A stretch of 22,170 nt of DNA from Mnemiopsis leidyi (taxonomy: Eukaryota; Ctenophora; Tentaculata; Lobata; Bolinopsidae): assembly GCA_000226015.1 (NCBI GenBank), contig JH153151.1:141584-163753 (forward strand). The letters run 5' to 3'. Position numbers and translations under genes: made by a program. The first letter of the stretch is position 1; each line of letters opens with the position of its first letter. Below the pieces are notes generated by a model that saw nothing but the letters and a program-made list of their open reading frames with translations, was not told where the DNA came from and searched no databases. This document shows, in pieces, positions 1 through 10,400 of the stretch.

Positions 1-1431
1 TGGGATCACTAGCTTCAAGCAGAAATTTTGCACGCCTTTGTCGTGGGTCGCTGGCTAACAACTTGTATTCATCTCTCTAAGCTAACATCGGATATAAAAG
101 CTCTTCATAAGCTCACTAGCCTCAGTTCCATTATGCCGGTTACACGAACTCTCTGTTTAGAGTTTAGACAACCGACCAATGGGATGAACCAGCAGCTCAG
201 TTTTCCAGGATAATAACTTCAGAAGCCTTGTAGAGATTTTTAGTTTTAGCAGTGGGTCACTTCAACCCGGAACACAAGCCTTGTAGACGTCGGAGTTTTG
301 GCAGTCAGTTACTTTAACCCCAAACAAAAGCCTTGTTAACATATGAGTTTTAGCAGGTGTCACTTTAACCTAATGTGATTTTGTTCTCTGTTTCAAGCGC
401 AGCCTAGAAGTCTTATCATTAATTCATTAGCTCATTGCTGTCTACCATCAACACTCCATGTATCTGTCATTTCATTAAAAATTTTCATAAAAAAGTACGA
501 AATTTTATCAAGCACGATGTTTTTGCCTAATACTTGAACTGAATCTTACAGGGTAAAATGATATCATGCAAACAGTGACACGATATATGCGAGAGTGTAC
601 AACTGCACATGCATACAATAATTGCTAAATTTATTCTGAATTTGAACAGTTGCGAGCCTTTCGAGATTGTAACTGATGAGTGATGGCTCACTTAAACCGT
701 TCAAAACAAGACAATTTACAAATTAAAACGTCACTGCAAGCCCAGCTGCTCGGGCTGAGATTCCAAGCCTTTGTTCATCAGTTTGTACATTTGGTCTATT
801 TATAGCTGTTGAATGTTGATATTTTAAAACATCAGAACTGGAGCTTATTTCAATTCTATTTTTTCTATTGATTGAATTGAAAATAAAATATTTCGCAAAT
901 ATGAGGTATCACAAACATACAAGATATTTGATCCTATTTGTCTTAAATCCAAGGTCACTTAATGCAGCTCACAGCTGTCTTAACTACATTTTCTGATACA
1001 ATTTGTTCTATTTCAACTTCGAAAGGTCTTAAGACCCAACAGTGTAGATGTAGCAGAAGACCCGTGTGGTCTAGAGTAACTGACTTAATATTTTAATATT
1101 TTATAGAAATTTAAAATTACATTTAATCGGGAAATTTTCGATCCTGAGACATTTAACAGTTGGTGAATCAGCCATAAATTTCTTGGCCAATAAATTCAGA
1201 GTTCACAATCAAAAATATCAACAGATAGCTTTTTCAAAACTGATTAATGATTATTGAATTGAAAGATTGTAGTTTAATTATCATCAAAGCCACAATATTG
1301 TATACATTAATTTAAAAAAATTGCTATTTTAATGAACGAGTACTAAATTGAGACTCAAATAAGATGGTTTTATCCTAATACTCTCAGTTTTAAGGTGGCT
1401 GCTAGGGGCAACAAAACCGAAAGACTAGAGA
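1..1431. other. Left flank without a recognisable gene
   Basis: No spliced or unspliced coding region can be supported here. The only long open frame (28-213) has no recognisable family signature or neighbouring exon. The stretch holds the promoter and 5' flank of the plus-strand sushi-domain gene and a short tandem repeat at about 220-370. The DNA is AT-rich with many homopolymer runs. Confidence 0.6.
220..372. repeat. Three imperfect ~50-bp tandem repeats
   Basis: Three consecutive degenerate copies share the pattern AAGCCTTGT, then GAGTTTT(A/G)GCAG, then CA(C/G)TT(C/T)AACC. They start near 225, 281 and 329. Divergence is roughly 20-30 percent by eye, so the array looks old. No function is suggested. 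Confidence 0.6.
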
Positions 1432-4196
1432 ATGTATAGCACGAAGGATCGCTGTAAAAAGGCGAATTTCTGCAATACAAACGCTCTGCTTTTACTGCTT
1501 TTGGCGATGACACCAGTTTTTGGAATCGGTATGAGCAGATTCAGTTAAATCGAATTTCTAACTACACAGAAAAATTATTTTCACAAGAAAAATCTACTAG
1601 TAAAAAGATGATGGCTAAGAAAAATGTGGGAAATTTTCAAATAAGGCTATAAAATTAAATGTCTTTGTAGTAGCTACTTATTAAATTAAGCTTGCTAAAC
1701 ATGCTCGAGGTTATATTACATATCATCACGACAAGATCAAAGACATGTACTAACGACAGAAAAACAAACAGGTTGGATAACAGTACAAAACAATGTAGTG
1801 AATGATTACGATCTAGAGAACTCTTCACTCCAAATAAATACCAGCAGCTTGGTGGGAAGCAACGAGGAAATGAGAATAAGATTTTTAGATGATCAAGGGG
1901 TCCAGGCAGGAGGGTTCACCGTGCGTTTCTGGTCTAACACACAGTACAATATCTGGTTCTGTTCTAGTGATAATGCTTTCCTTACCGACCTTCCATCTGA
2001 AACTAACAAGATCTGGACCATAATCCTCACAAGAACTTCAAATGTTAGAATTGTGGTTTATTGTAACGACAAGGAAGTTGTCAATGCTGTGATATCTGAC
2101 ACGACCTGCACGAATGACAATTGGAATAGCTACTGGAACAGAGAAGTAGTCAAGATAGAGTTTACTGACCACAACACAGCAGCTGATTACTACAGAACAG
2201 GTGAGGGCCATTTACTTTACAGCAAATCAGATGATAGACACAAATTCCAATCTACAAATAGCAAATCATTATTCTTTAGGAGCAACTTCCCAATATTCAT
2301 ATGTAAACAAAATCCAAGATCAACTAATATCATTAAAGAAGACGTGATCAAAAATCCCAAAAGTTAATAACACCTATTCCGAAAAGCGCCTTCAACAAAT
2401 AATAACTTTCAAATCAGCTATATGTACCGGACTGAAGACCGAGTGGACTAGAACAATGGAAACCACAACACTGTTTCCAGTAGACCCTGGAACTGTAGTG
2501 AACGTGACATGTTCTCACTCAGTTGCTGTCAACAAAGGAAGCAAGGAAGTTACTTGTACAACAGAACCAATTTACACTTATTTGAAAGAACCGAGTTGTT
2601 CAATTCAAGGTTTGTTTAAACCTATAGATTGCATGTGAATTCGAAGTTAATTGAACACAAATGGGAACTTTCTGATTTTTATGTGCTAATAAAACTGACA
2701 AAGCTTAAGAAATAATTGGAGTAAAGAGGTCTTCCCATTTTTCTGCACTATCCACTAACCAAATACTGAAATTAAGAAACCGATAACACTACACCAATAT
2801 AGTATCGCACCAAGGCTCATAAAGCAAGTTAATCACACATAAACAAACAGGTTGGAAAACAGTACAAAACAATGTAGTAAAAGATTACGATCTAGAGAAC
2901 TCCCCACTCCAAATAAAGACAAACAGCTTGGTGGGAAGCAACGAGGAAATAGCAATAAAATTATTAGATAATCAAAAATTCCAGGCAGGAGGGTTCACCG
3001 TGCGTTTCAGGTCTAACCCACAGTACAGAATCTGGTACTGTTCTAATGATAATGACTTCCTAACCGACCTTCCATCTGAAACTAACAAGATCTGGACAAT
3101 AGTCCTCACAAGAACTTCAAATGTTACATTTGTGATGTATTGTAACGACAAGAAAGTTGTCAATGTTGTGTTGTCTGACACGACCTGCACAAATGACAAT
3201 TGGTATAGCTACTGGAACAGAGAAGTAGTAATGATAGAGCTTGGTAAATGGAACACAGCTGCGGATTACTGCAGATCAGGTGAGGGCCATAGACTTTACA
3301 GCAAATCAAACGGAAGAAGAATATATATCATACATGAATATGATCAATAATTTGTCCTCTTCCTAGTCTCATAGCCAATTTTTATTGAAGCAATGCAATG
3401 AAAACTTAAGTAGGATCAATCAAGCGGTCGTTGAGACAGATAGAATACGTTTCGAACAGAGACGTTCCTATTGATTCTCAATAAATGTATTAAATTTGTA
3501 GTGTTGAAATAGTTTAAAACTATTTGGAAACTATTGTTATTTCCCTAAAAGATCGCATTCCCTAAAGGATCGCATTTCTAAGTCATACAGACAAAAGTAA
3601 CATTCAAATCAGAACTGCTATGAGACTAAATAACTACACGCTGCTACTACAAATATTTTCCGTTCCCAGCAAATAGTAACTTCCCTTTGATCAGCGATCT
3701 GTACTGGACTGAGGACTGAATGGACTGACACAATGGAAACAACAACACAGTTTCCAGTAGACCACGGAACTGTAGTGGAAGTGGGATGTTTGGACTCAGC
3801 TGCTGTCATTAGAGGAAGCAGCAGAGTGACTTGCACAACAGGAACAGTCTACAAGTTTTCGAGAGAGCCAAGTTGTTCAGTTCCAGGTTAATGATAAATA
3901 TCAAAGTTTCAAATTCACTTGAGTTTTTTCACATCGCATCTAATTGAGATTTATTGAGTTGATATCATTATGACAAGATGATCCAAGATGACCCAAGATG
4001 ATCTACTTATACTGCTTAAATATGTCAAAGCAAATACAGACCATTCAACCATTGCTTAGTTATTAGGCTCTGTCTCGACTGCAATTTTTTACTAAGGCGT
4101 TATTTAACCTCCCCCACAGAATACAGCCCTATCCCGATACTTAAAAAAGCACGTTCAAAAGATGTAACTCAGATATCTATTGTCTTGTTTCAATAG
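1432..4196 (+). CDS. Secreted protein with two tandem [unnamed module + sushi/CCP] units
   Basis: Predicted exons are 1432-1528, 1772-2200, 2418-2609, 2851-3279, 3695-3886 and 4120-4196, giving 471 residues; every junction is GT-AG and phase 1. Exon 1 encodes a signal peptide (basic start, then a run of leucines, LLLLLLAMTPVFG). Exons 2 and 4 are both exactly 429 bp and encode the same ~143-residue module, with motifs ETNKIWTI, YCNDK(E/K)VVN, TTCTNDNW and NTAADY. Exons 3 and 5 are both 192 bp and carry four cysteines each in the CCP order (IC, V(T/G)C, VTC, PSC). Exon 6 is a short tail ending in TAG, supported by a strong acceptor (CCTCCCCCACAG). The role is probably extracellular recognition or adhesion. 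The first module resembles a widespread invertebrate extracellular module I know only as uncharacterised. The start codon and last exon are the least certain parts. Confidence 0.75.
1772..3886 (+). repeat. Tandem duplication of a two-exon cassette
   Basis: The block 1772-2609 is repeated at 2851-3886. Exon lengths are identical (429 and 192 bp in both), and the last intron bases before the module exon (AAACAAACAG) and about 30 bases after its donor (starting GTGAGGGCCAT) are also shared, so genomic DNA was duplicated rather than cDNA. Coding identity is high by eye while mid-intron sequence has diverged and the second inter-exon intron is longer. Phase-1 symmetric exons allow such a duplication without frame damage. 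Confidence 0.85.
3543..3580. repeat. Short direct duplication in an intron
   Basis: Two adjacent copies of an ~18-bp unit, CCCTAAA(A/G)GATCGCATT, lie in the intron before the second sushi exon. A minor slippage product. Confidence 0.6.
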
Positions 4197-4621
4197 AAAT
4201 GCAACAAAGCCGTACTGTTAGGTATATTTGAAGCTTGAGTATAGTTTTCTCTTTCAAAAACATCGCTTTTATGTTCGCAAACTGTTGAGTCAAAATACGT
4301 GGCATTTCTTCCAAAGTTCAAACAGATGAAAGTTATTCGCGCCATACTTTTTACCGAAGGCAAAAAGATAAGTTGGAATAATTTTAGACCTGTCAATTAT
4401 AGACTTGTTCATAGTTCCATAGTATCATGTGACCATGATAGCGCATCAATGTGTTCTTAAATCGCGGGCAAAATTCTTGTAAAATTCTTGAATTGAAATA
4501 TGTATAATTGAATAATTAATTTATTTTCAGCACTCAGTTATACATTTAAACATTATAACATTGTGAAATTAAAGGAACAAATCTGTCATTTTATCGCAAA
4601 TTCTAAGTTAAAAAAACCGCT
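4197..4621. other. Convergent intergenic stretch
   Basis: The stretch lies between the 3' end of the plus-strand sushi gene and the last visible RPA1 exon on the minus strand. No coding exon is seen. A minus-strand AATAAA (4520-4525) lies about 100 bases past the in-frame stop that follows RPA1 exon 3 and could serve as its poly(A) signal. Confidence 0.5.
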
Positions 4622-5754
4622 TCAAATCTCACCGATCTTTTCGTCCTGGTATGACAATACCGATATTTCTAGGACAAGGACAAAGTGTTTAGCGTTGGTG
4701 GAGTGTGTTAGACTGTGCCGCTCTATCCTCACTACAGTGTTCTTCCGTACCGTGTTGTTATCTATCTGGGGGTTGGCAAGGTTACTAAACACGTGACTAG
4801 ACACGTGACTAGACACGTGACTAAAAACGTGACTAAACACGTGATTAGACACGTGACTATACACGTGTATAGTTATCTATCTGAGGGTTGGCAAGGTGAT
4901 ACTTCAACGTTACTAAACACGTGAATAAATACGTGGCTAAACACGTGACTATACACGGGACAAAACACGTGACTATACACGTTACTATACACGGGACAAA
5001 ATACGTGACAAAATACACGTGACTAAACACGTGACTATACACGTGACTATGCACGTGACTATGCACGTGACTATACACGTGACTATACACGTGACTAAAC
5101 AAGTGACTATACACACGTGACTATACACGTGACTATACACGTTGCTAAACAAGTGTCAATACACGTGACTATACACGTGACTATACAGTATACACGTGGC
5201 TAAACTATACACTGCACTTACCAGTCTCTCAATCTCGTCACCAACAGACAACATCGTAGTGAACCAGGCTCCATCACTCACCAAGAGTTTGCTCTTGTTT
5301 GCACCCCCTGGAGTGACGTCAGCTAATTAGAATGTTTGCTCCACGTCACCAGGTTGACGTTTAACCAATAAAGATCTTATTCGAGGAGGGTCACCAATTT
5401 TTTGTTAGATACTGCCAATCAATATCAAGTAAAGCTATCAAGTGCAAGAAATGATCTGTGACGCCTCCCAGAAACACCTTTTCTCTATAGGAGTTGTCCG
5501 CAAGTTGAAAAACTACCTTAACCAATAACCGTCGCTGGCCTTAAGATCTTTCGGCTCCTGTAATTAGCCGGTTACATTGTAACCACATGACTGATGGATA
5601 AACCGAAGTGAAACAAGTCTTAAATTAATAAAAGTTACATACCAGCGTTACATTTCTTTATGGCGTTGATCTGTACAGTGGGCTTGTATGTGTTGGCGTC
5701 TGTATCGGGGTGGAAGAATGTGAGGATCCCGTTGGGGGTCAAGTCTTTAGTCAT
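4622..5754 (-). CDS. RPA1: Replication protein A large subunit, N-terminal OB fold only
   Basis: Exons on the minus strand are 5643-5754 (start codon, 37 codons plus one base), 5222-5307 (86 bp) and 4633-4765 (133 bp); all junctions are GT-AG and the phases match. The joined product has the layout of the RPA70N/DBD-F domain of the single-stranded-DNA-binding protein RPA1: LTPNGILTFF, PTVQINAIKK, KLLVSDGAWFTTML, then VVRIERHSL and FVLVLEISVL, ending DEKIG. This domain recruits checkpoint and repair partners. No exon for the linker, the DNA-binding OB folds A-C or the zinc ribbon is visible between 1 and 4621. Either the donor at 4632 leads to exons beyond the left edge, with the plus-strand gene nested in an intron, or translation reads on three codons to a TGA at 4622-4624, giving a 113-residue stand-alone domain. 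Confidence 0.85.
4786..5206. repeat. 12-bp CACGTG minisatellite filling RPA1 intron 2
   Basis: The unit is CACGTGACTATA, with variants such as CACGTGACTAGA. I count about 21 perfect CACGTG palindromes plus several one-base variants (AACGTG, TACGTG, CACGGG, CACGTT). The array takes up nearly all of intron 2 (4766-5221), starting about 20 bases from each splice site. Because 12 is a multiple of three, the minus strand stays open over long stretches (Tyr-Ser-His-Val repeats), but that is intronic and not a gene. The array is interrupted near 4870-4915 by a copied exon-3 acceptor. Confidence 0.95.
4868..4895 (-). repeat. Copied RPA1 exon-3 splice acceptor inside the minisatellite
   Basis: The plus-strand text TTATCTATCTGAGGGTTGGC repeats, with one difference, the sequence at 4758-4777 that forms the acceptor and first bases of RPA1 exon 3. 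Read on the minus strand it is CCAACCCTCAG followed by ATAGATAAC, the first three codons of exon 3. Splicing here would run into a stop codon within eight codons. Confidence 0.85.
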
Positions 5755-6130
5755 ACTAAAGGGAGCAGGGTATTGGAATTATAAGCAGATCTTTTTATTA
5801 TTTGACATGCTGAAATGAATGCTAAGAATGTTAGAGGGTAGGTAATTCAGGGTGGTCTTAGGTGTAGTAAGCTCAAGTAGCTTTCAGTGATTTTAAATTC
5901 TGTTTCCATTCTCGTCGTGATTCCAGTATTCCTGATAAGTAGTTTCATAATAAATTTGATGTTTGGCCGTTCAGCAATTACAGAGACAAGTCAATAAACT
6001 ACCTTAGAAATTAGATTGTATAAAAATAAAATGATCATTATGTTCATAATGATATATTACAAAAACATGAAATTATATTCATCGCCGTCTTCAAACAAAA
6101 ATCTCTTCCTGAAATTAACATTTTTTACAT
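5755..6130. other. RPA1 5' flank
   Basis: No exon is recognised. On the minus strand a pyrimidine-rich CCCTGCTCCCTTTAG ends one base before the RPA1 start codon, so a 3' splice site (5' UTR intron or trans-splice acceptor) is possible. The stretch ends at the target-site duplication of the hAT element. Confidence 0.5.
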
Positions 6131-6324
6131 CAGAGGCAACATTTAAGTGCGGTGAGTGCGATTTCGCACATTTTCCAGTTCTCCGCACAATCCGCACAAT
6201 TATATATTATCTGCATAACTCCGCATATTTTTGGTGTCACCGCATATTTTCGCACATTTTCCCAAAAATCGCACTTAATCGCATAAAAACCAAAATATTT
6301 GTTGTTGCATCATGGTTTGAAAAT

Positions 6325-6608
6325 GGGACCTTTTCGTCTCTAAAATTGGGACATTTTGGTTTTCACGTGCTTAATAGAATTTGGGACGTTTTCGTACCTT
6401 GCTAAATGGTTCTGGGCTGTTTTCATACCTTGCTGATCGGAATGTGGGACGTTTTCGTCCTTGCTGATCCGAATCTGGGACGTTTTCGTCCTTGCGCTTG
6501 ACAAGCCTTACTCGGAATGTAGGACATTTTGGTACTTGTTGCTCGGAATCTGGGACGTTTTCGTCCTGAACTTGGGACGTTTTCGTCACTTTGGACGTTT
6601 TCATCAGT
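6325..6608. repeat. Hairpin-unit tandem array inside the hAT element
   Basis: About ten copies of GGGACGTTTTCGTCC or close variants recur at roughly 20-35 base spacing, many with the spacer TTGCTGATC(G/C)GAAT. The core GGACG-TTTT-CGTCC is a self-complementary 5-bp stem with a four-base loop. The variants drift (GGGACATTTTGG, GGGCTGTTTTCAT). The open frames across it on the minus strand are by-products of the repeat. Confidence 0.85.
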
Positions 6609-6720
6609 AGCTGAAGCTTGGCCAACACACATCATTTACCTATGTTGATCGTAATAGCCAATACTTGTTGCTAAGTATCCAATCGTCATATCACGTTACA
6701 CTTTGAGTTTTTATGCTTGA

Positions 6721-6903
6721 ATGCACCGATTTCTAAAACGTCCAACTCCAGCTGTTGATACTTCGTCCGTTAACTCGAATCCTAGTAAAAAACCGAAACC
6801 CTCCGCCAAGCAGGGCGATGTTTCAGCTGCGTTTCGTGCTCATCAAGGTTCGCATGAAGGATCTGATCCATTCAGTCGAATGACGTCTATCACGATCACC
6901 TAA
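6721..6903 (+). pseudogene. Possible hAT transposase N-terminal remnant
   Basis: The frame begins MHRFLKRPTPAVD and continues with a Ser/Pro/Lys-rich NPSKKPKP stretch, then stops after 60 residues. Short basic leaders beginning M(x)RFLKR with KKPKP tracts occur in hAT transposases and their domesticated relatives. No BED zinc finger or catalytic/dimerisation region follows before the right terminal repeat, so the rest was deleted. The resemblance is short and is recalled from memory, so this is tentative. Confidence 0.45.
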
Positions 6904-7406
6904 CAGCTGGTCATATCTCTTTTGCTTTGTCACATCACAGTGACAAAACATCTTTATCAGCATGATTTATGAACGGCAATGTTTTGCATCATACTGCATA
7001 AATCATACAAATCTATCCTCCACATCATCATCACAAAGATGAAGTCAATAGGACCCAAAATTAGCTTTAAATGCCGTATAATCACGGATCACCGCACTTT
7101 TATGGAAATTTCGCCGCAATTTCGCCGCATAATTTGACAATTTTCGCCGCACTCTGCCGCACAATTCGCCTTTTTGAGCAAGTGCGGCACCGCATAATTT
7201 GCGATTTTTGACCGCACTTAAATGTTGCCTCTGTTTTACATCAATAAATACACAAAACGACAACATTAAACAAGCAAAGTATTTCCCTTCAAAATCAACA
7301 AAAAATCAAAATTACGGCACTTCAGCGTCATGCCATGCTTACGAGAGCGACACGATTAAAAGAATTTCAAAAATTTAAGCACCCTGCCCCTCCCGCTAAA
7401 TACCGA

Positions 7407-10400
7407 TTAAAAATTGAGGTTACTTCGAGAAAGTTTCCTAGCAATCATGGTGGGTGTGCTAGATCCACTTCCAGCTGTATTCAGTGTCCTCAGCTTCTTG
7501 ATTACCGTCTCCAGAAGCTGGTTCATTTCCTTCTCATTTTTATTCATACTGAAACTCTTGAAGGAGAACTTTTTGTTTTCCTTGTCGAGGAAGCGTTCGA
7601 GGACGCGCGCCAGAACGTCAGGCGCAATGTTCTGTGAACTCCTGCTGCTGGGGTTGAACTCTGCGATGTACTTGTCGTAGTCCGACTGTTTGATCATGTT
7701 GATTACATTACGGAGAGTTTGTATTGGAATCAGCAAATTTATGTTCTTTACTCCTTTCACTGGCTCATCCAGTGCAAACCCTTCATAAGCAATCACATCC
7801 TGGTCTAGAATGTCAAGCGCAACCCGCGTCATCTGCGTAACAGAAGGATCTAGAAAAATCTCGAGAAGTTTGTTAGCAATGTGTTTACCGGCCTCCTCGC
7901 AGGCTCCACATGCCACGCTTTGTTCCAACTGTGTAAACGTTTTAAACTTGTTGTTGAGGTAGTTCAACATGTCTGTCATGTAGTCGCTGGGGTACTCGCG
8001 CACCTCGTTTGTGGTCCAATTGTAGCGCGACAACTCGAAAAACTCATCAATCTTCTCGGTCAGCTTGACGTGGATCTGACGTTTGGCTTCCTCCTTGACG
8101 TTGTCGAACATCTTAAGCCCGTAGAGGTCTTTAGCTTGCGTGGAGGAGACGGTACAGCCGGTTTTAGAAGACACAAACGTTTCCATGCAGTGGGAATACC
8201 GCTGTAGGAAGGACGTGTTGATGCTGACTTGTACAATTTGAGATAACACCAGGTTTTTCTCCTTTATCAAGTCTATCAGACAGTCGTTTAGGGTTTTAGT
8301 CAGGAGCTCGTTGGTAGACTTTCTTACAAGGTCATCAACTTCGGTCTGGCTGAGATCCAGATGGGTAGCAAACTGGAGGGAGGCTTCTATGTACTCCTCC
8401 ATCAGGGTGAAAATCTCTGGGACAAGCTTGGAGAAGGGAAGATGAAGGGGGAATTTAGCATCTGTCTTGTCCAGCACGTGGTACGCGCAGCCCATTAATT
8501 GTTGGAGCTGGACGTCCGAGTCTACGGAGAGGGGGGAGTAGTTGTCCTTGCTGAAGACATCCTTGAACTTGCTCTTCCACAGGGTCTGGAGACTGTCGCA
8601 GTATTTCTGGTAGAGGTTTATCAGGAGTTTGTAAAGTTTTGTCACGTTTAGTTCGTATCCTCCTGGGATGTTATCAGTAATTAGTTCATAGTATTGTTTT
8701 ATAGGCAGCTGATTAAAGCTATCGCCCATAACTCTATCTATTACAATGAAAACACTAATAATTTATTAATTCAGATATTACGACTGATATCTGACGTCTG
8801 AGCATAATAGTTAAGGTAATACTCTGTAACACAAACCTAAGGTTTGACAAAACAGTACAAGAAGAAGCTTTAGATCTAGGAGTTGCTGAGGCTGATCGTC
8901 CTTGTTCAGAAGCAGCTGATCGAGGTTTCCTGCGGGGGGTTATTTGTTGTGTGAGTGTAATTAACTTATTATTATATTGGGTATAAATTAGAATTCTACA
9001 TCACAAAGTGTACATTGGTGAACTCTTTGTCAAGCAACATGGTGCATTAGTTAAATTTCTCTGTACCTCCCAAGATTTTGTAAATCTAATCAACATTTAA
9101 GAAATCCAGATGTATTTTAGCAAATTAGCAATCAAGGTTTTTAATCAGTGCTAATAACTTAATTAGTGCTAATTACCCAGGCAAGACAGGAACAAATTCC
9201 AGAGCTCGTCAATAGAAGTATGAGTAACCAAGCCCTGAGTGGTATGCAACAAGGTGTTCTCAATCACAAAGAACCCAACAACCTTACAAAAATACTCCGT
9301 GTTATACGAGTCGGCCTCCTGGGGCGAGTCTCCCAACTTTGGCACAAACTTGAAAGTCAGATCCGCCTGTTTCTTCCTATCAGCGTGGTACTCCTTAGCA
9401 AAGTCTTCCTTCTCCCCGATAATGGAGTAGATGTGGAGACACCGGTAGATGGGAGCAAAGTTCAGGAAGTCTAGGGGACCGTCTTCTATACTTTTGGGTC
9501 TTCTCCCGAGGATATGATCAATGGGGATGTCGGTGTTCATCGTCTGGTGACTTTGCCACATCGCGTTCAGTCCAATTTCGTGCGACTTTTCTCGGATCGT
9601 CTTGAGGAAATCCTTCAGATCACACCGCGATATCTCCTTTATAGTCTGCCTCGTTTTCGGTATCTGCTGTGCCATGATGCTAGCGAAACTGTAGGACGAT
9701 ATGGGAGGCAGGTACGTGTGCTCCAAATGTCCGAGAATCTTGATGGCGCTGTAGTAGTTCTTGTTGTGCATCTCCTCCTTCAACTTCTGATACATCTCCA
9801 ACACAGGTATGCACAGTTTGATCGCCTGGATGGTGGATGCCATGTTCTTCAGCTCGAGACGCTGCGAGATCAGGGATTCGTGGGAGTCGATCAGCTCGGC
9901 ACTGTTCGAACAGAGCATGGTGTCGACGTTGCAGATGTCAGATTGTAGTCCTTTTACCATGCTTTGTACTTTTAGCAGCTCGTTTACACAATCGATAAAA
10001 CCCTGTAATAGAGGTGTAGGTGTTAAGTACGTGTAAATTAAACTTTTGAGCGTGCAGGTTTTAAGTGCGTACATAACAAATTAACATTGCTCAAGCTCAT
10101 GTGTCATGTGCATGATACATTGCACAATTTGTCTAAAATTTTAGGTAATTAAATTGGTCTAATATTAATTAGCTAGATGACAAAGCAAAAATCACATAGG
10201 GTTTAGTTCGCAAAATCAACCCACGAAGTACAGCCCCAAATAGTGATAAGTAAACAAGAGACATACCTGATAGTGATAACTACACATTATCTCGATATCC
10301 TTGTCTAAACTTCCGATCCTCTCAGTAAGACAGTCCGCAAACTGACTCTCAAAACCTCCCTCATACACAGCTCGAACAGTAGGCGTTATCTGGGGAGAAG

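Larger units (their letters stand above)
6131..7233. mobile_element. Non-autonomous hAT transposon
   Basis: The element is 1103 bp, bounded by perfect 23-bp inverted terminal repeats (6131-6153 and 7211-7233) that start CAGAGGCAACATTTAAGTGC, the CAGNGG start typical of the hAT superfamily. It is flanked by identical 8-bp duplications TTTTACAT at 6123-6130 and 7234-7241, the hAT hallmark. Subterminal DNA is rich in GCGG/CCGC(A) motifs on both sides, as expected for transposase binding sites. It has no full transposase, only a possible N-terminal remnant at 6721-6903. It sits between the 3' end of EXOC6 and the start of RPA1, so the original gap was about 540 bp. Confidence 0.95.

Noticed and set aside
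28-213. 61-residue plus-strand frame
   Set aside because: No recognisable domain and no splice partners; expected by chance at this length.
4190-4396. 68-residue minus-strand frame that might be a later RPA1 exon
   Set aside because: No OB-fold or linker signature, and no suitable splice sites linking it to exon 3.
4857-5114. Open frame of Tyr-Ser-His-Val repeats on the minus strand
   Set aside because: Product of the CACGTG 12-bp array in RPA1 intron 2, with no start context or homology.
7407-10074. Several plus-strand frames across EXOC6 (for example 7881-8207, 9514-9948)
   Set aside because: Antisense shadows of well-conserved EXOC6 coding exons.
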